Below are positions 45,772 through 55,067 of a stretch of 64,000 nt of DNA, one piece after another. Each line of letters starts with the position of its first letter. Position 1 is the first letter of the stretch. The notes under the pieces were generated by a model. It did not search any database and had not been told where the DNA came from. It was given only the letters and a program-made list of their open reading frames with translations. Made by a program: the position numbers and the translations under genes. This stretch comes from Adiantum capillus-veneris (lineage: Eukaryota > Streptophyta > Polypodiopsida > Polypodiales > Pteridaceae): contig CM043946.1 in NCBI GenBank assembly GCA_014529385.2, positions 16,075,077-16,139,076 on the forward strand, written 5' to 3'.

Positions 45772-46660
45772 ATGACAGCCCGCATGAGTGTAAAACACAG
45801 CCCTGAGAATCATACAAATATTCTTGAGAAGATTAAGTTGTATCTTAAAGACCATAGACCAAAAAATGCTTTGGCAGTTAGAACGCGACCTTTACTTGCT
45901 AGGAAGGCCAAGGATTGTATTACTTACTATAAAAAGTAGTCGTACCTCACTAAACATTTTTAGTATATTGCAGACTCTTGCTCTCTCACAAGGATTGGAA
46001 TTGACCTCTGAGCCCCTCTCTGTGGGCACGTCTCTTGTCCTCAGATGTATTAATAGCTTGGATGCATCTCAAATAATATATGACTTGGTTCCTACCTCAG
46101 ACAAGAAAATGTCTATCTTATACATGTTATATTTTAATGATGGGGTCAAATTTTTGGCTACCTTAGACAAGGACTCCAAGGAAGGGGTGAATTTGATTTC
46201 CCAGTACATAGCCCAACTTCCCATACTCTCTATACAATACCAACAAGAGCTTGCCCTATTCTCTTCTTCTAGGGTTGGTCTGTCTAACTTTTTGAAGAAG
46301 CTATGCGACCTCAATCCTTCTTTTATTAGTACCCCGGCTACCCCTACTATCCCTCAAACTGGTGGTATCTTTTGTAGGGATAGTGCTACTCTAGAAGCCG
46401 TCAAAGAATTTCACAGTAATCTTTGCTCCCTTAATGACTCTAAGCTCTTGGAAATGGTGCCGAAAACTCTAAAGTTTTTCCTTTCTTACCTGTTAGACAG
46501 ATTGAAATCGAGTAATCTTTGCTCCCTTAATGACTCTAAGCTCTTGGAAATGGTGCCAAAAACTCTAAAGTTTTTCCTTTCTTACCTGTTAGACAGATTG
46601 AAATCGAGTTTTTTGGGGTGGACCAGCAGCTTTGGGTACTACCCAACAAAGCTTTCTTAG
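45772..46660 (+). pseudogene. N-terminal ORF of the Penelope-like element, part 1
   Basis: The ATG at 45772 (MTARMSVKHSPENHTNILEK) opens a frame that ends at 45937-45939. An overlapping frame takes over near 45930 and runs to 46660, so one frameshift is likely. The second frame reads SLNIFSILQTLALSQGLELT, then KKMSILYMLYFNDGVKFLAT and SSRVGLSNFLKKLCDLNP. The character is helical and Leu-rich. A 96-bp in-frame duplication (46415-46606) repeats 32 residues. I know no family for it. Confidence 0.55.
46415..46606 (+). repeat. 96-bp in-frame tandem duplication
   Basis: Units 46415-46510 and 46511-46606 differ at about one base (GCCGAAAACTC against GCCAAAAACTC). Each encodes 32 residues around SLNDSKLLEMVPKTLKFFLS. 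Confidence 0.95.
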
Positions 46661-47247
46661 CATCTATTTTAAGTGAAACCTAAGTTTACCTTGCTAACCT
46701 CCCTACCTCTACTGTCAAACTCAAGATCTTAAAAGGTGGACAATTCCTTGACAAAGGAGAACTCATTAAAGCCCCCTACAACCTTAATCTCATTGACCAT
46801 TCTAAATGCCCTTCCAATACTGGCCTCTACATCCGTATAAAAGGGAACAACCTAGATTTCTACATAGAATCCATTTGAAATGTTTTTCGGCCCTATGTTA
46901 AATGTGCCTGCAAATTTCTTGACCCCAAAGCCACTTGCGAATCCAGCATCATAGGGTTTGATCATGCCATCTGGTTTATTCTCAACCATCTTGACCTACT
47001 CTTCCTTGAAAAACCCGTGGATTTTCACCTCTCCCTTATTTGCTCTTGGTTGGACGGCCAAGCTAAACAAACTGTAATTGCTCAAATTGCCTTTAACATC
47101 TTTCGTGGACTAATGCTGGATATCTTGAAGGAACTAAAATCTGATGAACGCGGAATCTACCTAACCACTTATGCTAACTACAAAGGTGTAAAGATCATCA
47201 CTAGCTTACTCAAGCCATGTATTTATAAGGATGATTCCCCGCTCTAA
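46607..47247 (+). pseudogene. N-terminal ORF of the Penelope-like element, part 2
   Basis: A frame shifted from part 1 reads FFGVDQQLWVLPNKAFLASI, stops at TAA, and goes on through TVKLKILKGGQFLDKGELIK and GLYIRIKGNNLDFYIESI to a TGA. It then continues through FRPYVKCACKFLDPKATCES and HAIWFILNHLDLLFLEKP to a stop at 47245-47247. Only two stops in about 210 codons suggests a once long protein. I know no domain for it. A short basic linker with KARSYTRGRGRNSP follows at about 47320-47360. Confidence 0.5.
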
Positions 47248-47715
47248 AAAGACCCAATTCTCTTACTACTCCCAACTCTTTAACTTCTTTTTTGACACCT
47301 AGCTCTTCCTCTAACCGGGGGAAGGCTCGTAGCTACACTAGGGGAAGAGGGAGAAACTCCCCCATCAGGAATTTTCTTGAAATGTAATCCTTGGTAAACT
47401 TGCACGTTGCTGCGAGCCGTTGCGGATGAAGATTTCTCAACAAAGTAACTCCAAACCAAGGCTTTATCTACATGCACTGTCTCTTCCATAATGTACTTCT
47501 TAATTGCAACCTAAAGCTCTTTTTTTTGAGTGCTTTGACCTCCTTTCTGGCAATAAAAAATTGCTCGATAATGTACTCATTGGTTGGATATATCAAAAAC
47601 CCATAAAGAACTTGGTCTACAGTAATGATTTTCTTCGGCATGAATCGGTTCCCAAATGTACATGCAGTCAGTTTACCACATTTTGTAAAAACTTTCATAC
47701 ATTTGGTATGCATGT

Positions 47716-49238
47716 TTGACCTGTGATCTTAGCATCATTGAATGTGTCAAAATACGAAGAATCTTGGCCAACGGGCTCAATCACATACCCAACTTTCCCA
47801 AAAACCCTTATCTCGCTCTATCAACTTTACTTAGCTGCCAAACTGACCTTGTCAATTCTCTCCAACTGGAGAAGACAGTCATACTAGACTTAACAAAAGT
47901 TGTGGAGAAATGCTTCTTTCAAAAAATCTCACAAATTCCTAGAAAATGGTTATCCACTGGTAACTCTTGGTTAACACCACAACTTGGTCTTGATTTTCAC
48001 AAAATATCTAATAATTGGTTCATAGTCGGGCTGGATAAAAGCTCTAATTATCCCACTCTTATATGCAAAAACCTACCTTGGAAAGCTGCTCAATTTTGGG
48101 TTTATGGAAAGAACTCATTAGAATTAACACTTCCTTACAAACTATTATCAGTAACATCTCGAGACACCTAGAGAATTTAGGCTATATTTTAGAGGACACT
48201 AAACTACCAGTACGTTTTTCCACCTATAAAATACATAACCATAAATTCAGATGGATATTTGATGCTTCTAATAGTATCTTTACTGATATCACCAAGGATA
48301 TCACTGACCTAATATTAGCTGAGTTTGAACTTATTTGTACCTCTAAACAAAAAATGTGCTACGTCTTTCTACAAATTTAGTACAACCCTTTTGGATAACA
48401 AAAAACTCTATGGAGGTCTCTCTTAACCTCCCTAAACATATCTTCCATATTGTTTTAGCAGATATCACTCAGTGTTATGAAAACATTTTCCTAGAAGGTG
48501 ATCTTGGCCTTAAAAATGTTCTAGCAAAGGTTATTAAATTGGCTTTTTCCAATTCTAGAAAGAAGAGTCTTTTCTACATATGACTTTCCAAAAAAACCTA
48601 GATGGATAAAAACGACGTACTCCGTGCATCCCTTACACTTCAATGAAGAGAAGCTTTGTCTTTTCATTTCATGGCTACTTGATAACTTTACTATTCTCTC
48701 TGGAGGACGTTGTTTTAACCAATGCCTTGGCATCCCTATGGGGTTCTCCTACTCTCCACTAATGTGTAATATTTACCTAGCCTTTTTTGAGTACAAATGG
48801 TTTTTCAAAGCCATGGATAGTAGGACCAACAGACTTTCACTATTTGGACAAACTTACAGATATATGGATGACTTACTAAGCATCAACAATAAAGCCTTCC
48901 TGGAGGAAATCTGCCATATATATCCTAACTGCCTAAAAATTGAGCCAACTTCTTTACACAAATACGTAACACCCAATGGGTCTTTTTGTACTTTGGTACA
49001 ATTCCTTAACTTTTCTATCTCCCTTCATATTCCTTGTGTAGAAGGATATGACCAAAAATTTGTTTGGAAAAGAGATCTTCTTAAACAACCACTTTTGGAG
49101 TTCATTAAGAGGAATAGTAATAGGCCTCACAGAGCATCCCTTTGTATCAGCCTGCTATATCTGATCATCTACTCTTCCTCCAACAACCTCTTTGCATGGG
49201 AGGATATAAAGGTACTAATAAAGAAAGTATTGCCTTAA
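47716..49238 (+). pseudogene. Reverse transcriptase of Penelope-like/rvt type
   Basis: Motifs in order over three frames: GLDKSSNYPTLICKN (Asp-Lys at 48034-48039), RFSTYKIHNHKFRWIFDASN (YKIH near 48225-48236), motif A VLADITQCYENIFLEGD (Asp at 48461), motif B CLGIPMGFSYSPLMCNIYL (48729 on), motif C YRYMDDLLSINN (DD at 48867-48872) and LNFSISLHI near 49008. The D-K motif, the Y-x-x-H motif and the xPMGxxxSP form of motif B are typical of Penelope-like elements and rvt genes. The last frame (48624-49238) is open for 204 codons, while frameshifts near 48100, 48360 and 48590 break the rest. Which of the two groups it belongs to needs a tree. Confidence 0.8.
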
Positions 49239-49343
49239 TGGCTTTAATAGAAACGAAATAGCAATAAAATTCTACAATCTCTTACTCAGCATGACTGGCC
49301 TGGGTTACACTTTAACCATAAAAATCTCATTTCTCTAATACGG

Positions 49344-49372
49344 TAGTAGGCCCATTCACAATGGGCCTACTA
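49344..49372. other. Perfect hairpin downstream of the RT relic
   Basis: TAGTAGGCCCATT and AATGGGCCTACTA form a 13-bp perfect stem around CAC. It is about 105 bp after the RT stop codon. Confidence 0.7.
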
Positions 49373-49408
49373 TCGACTCATTACGGTTTGGTGCTTGGGA
49401 CAAGGCGA

Positions 49409-49410
<2 letters not shown>

Positions 49411-49446
<36 letters not shown>
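49411..49446 (+). repeat. (AC)n microsatellite
   Basis: About 36 bases of AC dinucleotides. Confidence 0.95.
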
Positions 49447-49448
<2 letters not shown>

Positions 49449-50223
49449 TATTACTTACATATTGTAAAGAATCCCTAACCCTTGATTCTACTAAAACATG
49501 CTTCGTAAGCTGCAGTATATAGGGTATCCACCATGGGACTTGGCCCTTTTTAAACATAAGTAAAACGTATGCTTTACTGCCTTGGGTAAACCCGACCGTG
49601 AAGGTGCTATGGTGGTTTTTCCATTCCGCATCGTAGGCGGCCTCGTAGTCACATCAAGGGATCTCTCCATTTTGATGATCTGCTCTCTACACAGTAATGG
49701 CGGTCTTCCTCCTTCCTCTATTTAAGAGGTGAGGACGCAACTCTGGCCCTCACTTAGCTTCAAATAGGCTCTCAACACAAGCAACTCAGGTAGGCTACTC
49801 TGCTCATAAGGTTTTTATTGCGTACCCACCTTTTTAGGGAATTTTTATTGTAATGATATTGCTTTATGAATTTGATGGTATGAGACTTTTTGTGTGGATT
49901 TCACTCAGTATAATGGAACTTGTTTAAGGGTCATCGGTTGGTAAGTTTATATGGGTGATGGTGTTTTGACAATGCCTTGACCCCACTGTTGGATTTTGGT
50001 TTTTTGTTGACTCTGCGTAATTATTGTTATAAAGATTTTGAGGTTTTTTTAGTAAAGATGGTTTTGGGGTATGGCTTACCGACTGCTGCCGCTTAAACTC
50101 TATGAAAAACTTGCCTTTTGGCTGCTTTACGATAACTGTTCACAGGTTTTTTTAGGGTTTCTACCGCTTAACTTAGCTAGGCAGTACTCTGTTGAGGATA
50201 ATAGGACATACTATTGGTGCTTA
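49447..50223. other. Spacer, nothing recognised
   Basis: No gene. CCTCTATTTAAGAGG near 49716-49730 could be a TATA-like site inside a short palindrome, and CACTTAGCTTCAAATAGG follows. This is only suggestive of a promoter. Confidence 0.35.
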
Positions 50224-50954
50224 CTAATCATCAAAATGCTTGGGGATTTGCTTGATACTGTCGCTTTTGCATGGGTTATTGGTCATAGTCATGAGAAGCC
50301 TTGATAGGCCTATCAGAAGGACTGGTGGGAGATACTGCATTGGAGACTGTATATGCACTAGGAATAATAGGAGAATCGGTATGGGGTACCCTCCGTTCTT
50401 CTTCTTGCATAATGAATTGATAATACCATCCAAGGAGGACAATGGATCTTTCTCCTTTAAAACAGTAACAATCTGATGGAATTTATCAGGAAAACATTTT
50501 AACAAAACGGTTATGAGATCTTCTTCTGGTACTGGGGCTTTGACATAAACAAGTGGAGTTTTAATATCCTTTAGCCGGTAAGTTAAAGATGTAATATTTT
50601 CATCATCACACACAGCAAGAGAGTACAACTCCATCTTTAGACTCATCATTGAATACTTAGCTTTAGCACCAAAACCTTCTCTAGTTGTATCCAGGCAGCG
50701 TTGGCAGATTGCATGTCATCCAGATAATGAATAAAATCATCTTCGAGAGATGTCAGAATAATACCTGATGCTTGCGCGTCCTTGCGTTGTTGCTCGGTAG
50801 ATAATGCTCTGGTAACTGTAGCGAATGTGCCTGCTTCATCGACTGATAGCGGCTTGACGACACTCCACAAATTCGTGCACATCAGATAGCCCTTCACTTT
50901 GATTTGCTAGGTGTGGAATCCGGATACGTTGAATTTATCCACCTTTGATGCCAT
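50224..50954 (-). pseudogene. Copia gag fragment (copia-4)
   Basis: Starts at the ATG of 50954-50952 (MASKVDKFNVSGFHT), hits a TAG at 50909-50907 where Trp would be expected, and goes on with VKGYLMCTNLWSVVKPL and ANAAWIQLEKV. A frameshift near 50648 leads into MMSLKMELYSLAVCDDEN and LLKCFPDKFHQIVTVLKEK, the UBN2-type gag pattern. It is truncated near 50260, before any zinc knuckle. The 5' LTR of the same element is at 51552-51809. Confidence 0.85.
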
Positions 50955-51551
50955 ATTCGATATGCCAATGATAGCTTGGTCCTGTTTACTATGCTTGCGA
51001 AGGCAAGTAATGACCGTCAGCCTTGGGTAATAGAAATTCAAATTGCCTTTTAACACATCAGTGTATCCGTAGCATAAAATAACCTTCAACACCGCTTTGA
51101 AGTGTCGGCAGCAACTGAATTTCATTCAATAGCCCATTTGTAGTAGCTTAAGCTTGAAAATAAAATCACTTGCTAATCTACTATGAGCACCGAGCATAGA
51201 GCACGGAACTGCATGGTGTGAAATCCCTCTTGCTTAAAGTCAAAAGGGTCAAATAAGGTGGACACTTAGTAAAATCAATGTGAAAATGAATTCCTTTGTG
51301 GCGGAGTCGAGAAAAGAAGAATAGTGCGATGCAGTTTTGCTTGTAGTGAGCTACGGGGGGATTTTTAGCATAGGGTGACATGTCGAAAGTTCCTCAAACA
51401 GCTAGGGCAACCACGTTGAGAGTGATTTCAATGCATATTTAGCAGGTCAATATCCTTCCTTCTCTCTGCATAAGCGGTTGCTCCCCGCATTGCTGAACCA
51501 AGCCAAGGTCGATGCCAAGCAAAGACAAGAAGGCTAGGCTATGATACCACG
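50955..51551 (-). other. 5' leader of copia-4
   Basis: No gene. A primer-site complement GCTATGATACCA is at 51538-51549, one base different from the usual GCTCTGATACCA. Confidence 0.6.
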
Positions 51552-51809
51552 TGATGGAGTTGTGGCCTAGGGAGGATGGCGTGCAGCCATGGCGAGAAGG
51601 GCGCAAAAGACAAAGAGCGAGAGAGAGAGATTCGACACTTCAAAAAAAAAAGGACATGCTCTATTGATTGTATTCCTTTGTTACAAAAGCTTAATATGAA
51701 AAAGTGGCCATGCCATGCAAACTCCATTGAACTAGTGGTCTGTATCTACATGCATTATGAGGGTATTCCCATAGGCTAGACACCAAACAAAGGGCTTGAA
51801 TCCCCAACA
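51552..51809 (-). repeat. 5' LTR of copia-4
   Basis: 258 bp. In element direction it starts TGTTGGGGATTC and ends ACTCCATCA, two bases from the primer site. No partner LTR is in the window. Confidence 0.7.
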
Positions 51810-53185
51810 GATGGTAGGTTGGACGTTGATACAAAGACTAGTTTCAAAGATCATTGTGACAAAGCACTTTACCCTAAACCCAAGATGGCATATGAATTCC
51901 ATTTTTTTAACAAGTGGTACACAACACCTTTGTAGACATTATAAAATGATCAATACATAGAAAAAGTTGCGTCCATTTTTTCATTCAATAAGTATAAGTG
52001 AGTACATTTTAGTGAGTGTCTTACTGATCTCCAACAGAAGGTGAGTCAGGGTCATGAGGGATAGAGGATGAGGCAGGGGGAGATGGTTGGGGGGGGGTGT
52101 CCGTTGGTATGTAGGAGAGTGAGGGGCATCAGACATGGATGGAGGGTGATGAGGGGGCAAGAGCCTTGAAGAGGTATCTGGGGAAATGGTGATGGGGACA
52201 TGTTACTGCATTGCTGGAAGAGTTGAGGGGTATCTCCTTGGTTGAGTCCGTGGAGTGGGCCTTGGTGTTGGCAGCACAAATGCATCGTTCGGTCCTTCGA
52301 GGCGTGTTGTTACATGTTTGATCATGTTACTGACCAATGAGGTCCTGAATAAATCAACATGCACATTTGTATACTTTGCTAGTTTTCTAGCCTGCAAAAT
52401 CATTCATCCCCATAAGTTAGTTTAAGAAGTTTTTGATAAGTCATGGATAGCAATGAACAAAAAGCAGGTGCTTACGCTTCTGCGCTCCTCCCCATACATG
52501 CACTCCAATAGGAGCTATGTGTTCACTAACACCCTCCAGCCATAGGATTGCCCATATTCTTGCTTGGGGACCTTGCAACTCAAAAAGGTCATGTCTTCCC
52601 ATATCTCCTCCTAGGTCAACACCTCTAGAGAAGTTACCAGCTTTTGAACAGACCTTAAACAATTGGCATAAAGTGTCATAACAATTTCACAACTAGCGTA
52701 TGAAACTCAAGAAAGGACTCCACTGACCTTCATACATTCTCATGAAAACCATGCAAGGAGTTTGCAAGGTAGCAACGCTTCCGCTCCATGGCCAAAGCAA
52801 CGAGGCTCTAGTGGGAGTTGTTTTAACAAGTAAGGTCAAGTGAGATGCATGTTTCCAACTTACACATAGAAGGGAGATTGTTAATGACAACTCTTACTCC
52901 TTATTGTAAGCTAGCAAAAAAACCTTAATTATCTCCATGTTGACAGTTTGAGACCAATAAACCACCTCCATCAGTGATGTATTCTCGGATGTGAGAATCA
53001 CACAAAGCTGGGAGTCAAGATGAGCAACCTCATCGTGGACATCCATGCTGTAAGGACATGGGTCCTACAGGCAAGGCCATCGACACGACTGGATTGTGTG
53101 TACGCTAGGGTGAGGCTATAAGATAGCACGGTTGGGTGGAGACTATCACACACATTACCACCGCCCTTTCACTGATATCAGAGCT
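51810..53185. other. Unrecognised, possible coding remnants on the minus strand
   Basis: Minus-strand open stretches at 52052-52403 (Pro-rich), 52441-52662 (FELQGPQARIWAILWLEGV) and 52693-52890 look protein-like but match no family I know and have no joint frame. They may be exons or a decayed transposon. I do not call a gene. Confidence 0.3.
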
Positions 53186-53377
53186 ATTTTTGGGAAAGAG
53201 GAAAAGCGGGTCACGTTGCTTCTCTCACGACCCGCAGACAGCGATGTCTCCGCTGCACAACAAACAAGAAGGTAGGCACAATTTTCTGTGCAGCGAAGAC
53301 GCTGTTGTCTGCGGGTCGTGGGAGAGAAGCACCACGTCACATACACATGCAACCCGCTATTCCCCTTTCCCAAAAGA
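53186..53377. repeat. Fold-back repeat (imperfect hairpin, about 190 bp)
   Basis: TTTTTGGGAAAGAGGAAAAG then CTTCTCTC and ACGACCCGCAGACA on the left match, inverted, TGTCTGCGGGTCGT, GAGAGAAG and CCCCTTTCCCAAAAG on the right. The centre is near 53270 (GCTGCACAA...TTGTGCAGC-like). A MITE-type fold-back is likely. Confidence 0.75.
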
Positions 53378-53643
53378 AGCATTAGGAAAGAAATGGACTC
53401 ATTTTTGGGCCTTTCAACTCTAGTGAGAGAATGCTCCTTAGCCAATAGGAAGAAGGCTAACGTTACGTTGAAAAAACATTTTTTCTCATTTTGAAAATGT
53501 CCATGAAAACCATTTTGATGAAATTGTCACTATCATCAGAAAAGTAAGGTGCTTGATAATGACATCTGGCACAAACGCCGAACGCCTTTTTATGACCCGT
53601 TGTTGCTATCCTATAAAGTGAAGTACTTGTACTTGTGCATCTC

Positions 53644-53997
53644 GCACAAGTATCAATCACCTTTTTATGAGGGCTGGTACTGACCTCATGAGGCCCTAAG
53701 CTTAAAAATGCTATATCTTGAGCTAGAGACGTCAGATTTGAGTGTTTTAAAGAGCTATCATATGGTTTTTGGACGTTTCGGACGCATCCATGGGCTTAAA
53801 AAGTGCTATATCTTAATCCGAGGGCCTCATAAGGTCAGAACCAAGCGAATAGAGGTCCCAGAGACCCCTCAAGCGTCCCTATTCGCTTGGTTCTGACTCC
53901 TTCATAGTCTTAAATAGTACCTATCAATCACTATCAAGTACAATCTGTTCGCATTTAAATTGCGAGTACTTCATAAAAAGGTGATTGATGCTTGTGC
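53644..53997. mobile_element. MITE-like fold-back with 27-bp terminal inverted repeats
   Basis: The left end, GCACAAGTATCAATCACCTT and on (53644-53670), pairs with the inverted right end at 53971-53997 with about two mismatches. Inside lie a perfect 19-bp inverted repeat (53834-53852 and 53879-53897) and a second pair (GACCTCATGAGGCCCT near 53685 against AGGGCCTCATAAGGTC near 53821). A 9-bp hairpin (TACTTGTGC...GCACAAGTA) straddles the left end. No ORF. A clear TSD was not found. Confidence 0.65.
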
Positions 53998-54262
53998 CTC
54001 TATTCTGTGGCATTATTTTTGTATTTTGAAAACAACTCTTATGTGTTTTCTCTCATCGCACATCATATCACTCATTAAGATTCACAGACATGGAATTTTG
54101 TGTACACTTAAGTTGGGCTCTCGAAAAGCATTTTGTACGAGCATGCATTTAAGTGATTGAGCAAACTTTTACGTATGTACTACGAGAAATAGAATTCCAA
54201 GAAAAAACTTTTGCATTTTTCATATAGGGCCCAAAATTGAGTCCAAGTTTCTCCTAATGGCA

Positions 54263-54542
54263 CCCGCTTTTTCCCTTTCCCAAAAGAAGGCAAGGAAAGG
54301 GGAAAAGCAGGCAACCAAGGCAAACTCGACCGGAAACTCTATGGCATTGAGGCTCCAAAGGCTTCCGTTGACGCAGTTGGCTGTGCGCGTAGAAAGGCCT
54401 GACATGGAAAGGGAAAAAGTAGGTGCCTTCTTTTGGGAAAGGGGAAAAGCGGGAAACCGGGGTAAAATCGACCGGCAACTCTAGGCACTGAGGCTCCAAA
54501 GGCTTCCGTTGACGCTGTTGGGCTATGCGCATAGGAAGGCCC
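54263..54542. repeat. Inverted and direct repeats sharing the 53186-53377 motif
   Basis: CCCGCTTTTTCCCTTTCCCA at 54264 faces its inverse (TTTTGGGAAAGGGGAAAAGC) at 54431. From 54293 and again from 54437 about 105 bp repeat directly (GAGGCTCCAAAGGCTTCCGT in both). The GGGAAAGGGGAAAAGCGGG motif also bounds the fold-back at 53186-53377. Confidence 0.75.
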
Positions 54543-55067
54543 GCTTAACCCTTGTATGAAGCAGGGTTGAACCCACCATGAGGGTAAGAGGCCAACACTT
54601 TACCATCAATCTATTGACCCTTGTTGTGTATAACAAGGAAAGATAGCATACTTGTGTTGAAAAGAAAGCTAGAAGGAAAGGGAAAGCTTTAAACTTCAAG
54701 GAAGTAGTTTCACCCTTGCTTTTCACTTCCTGCAGGAAGTCAAGTTTTCCTCCAAAAATTCTTTTTTCCTCAAGGAGGTAGCTTCAAAGTGAACAAAAGC
54801 CTTCACAAAAATGACGATTTTTTGTGAAGAATTAACAAAGGTGTTCTTACGACAAACGACACGTGAAGCGCTATAATTTTCTCAAGGCGAAGTTCGCATG
54901 CAACACAAATCATGGAGCATAAAAAACACAAAGACTTCAAGCTTCACAAGGTACAAGGTGACGTTTTTTTTCTCTCTTTACATTAGTGTGTGTTTACCAT
55001 AGCCAGTGAGGATATCCCACCTACACATACTTTTGATTTTGAGCACGTAGGTCAAAATTAGGACACC
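54543..55067. other. Spacer or gypsy leader, nothing recognised
   Basis: AT-rich with several AAGG and CAAGG repeats, no ORF of note. It may be the 5' leader of the gypsy element that follows. Confidence 0.4.

Larger units (their letters stand above)
45772..49238 (+). mobile_element. Penelope-like or rvt-related reverse-transcriptase element, decayed
   Basis: About 3.5 kb of plus-strand coding relic with an unrecognised N-terminal part (45772-47250), an RG-containing linker and a reverse transcriptase (47716-49238). No LTR, APE endonuclease, zinc knuckle or integrase is present, and I see no GIY-YIG endonuclease after the RT. The RT motifs fit the Penelope-like/rvt branch, not LINE or LTR types. 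It lies between two copia relics. The ends are not defined, and a perfect hairpin at 49344-49372 and a (CA)n run follow. Confidence 0.72.

Noticed and set aside
45772-49238. Telomerase reverse transcriptase or nuclear copy of an organelle group II intron RT
   Set aside because: Motif B (GIPMGxxxSP) with RYMDDLLSINN and the upstream Asp-Lys and YKIH motifs fit Penelope-like/rvt better; no telomerase-specific or maturase domain is visible.
41430-51809. Copia-3 and copia-4 as one element split by the Penelope-like relic
   Set aside because: The LTR at 41430-41657 and the LTR at 51552-51809 do not resemble each other, so they are treated as two elements.
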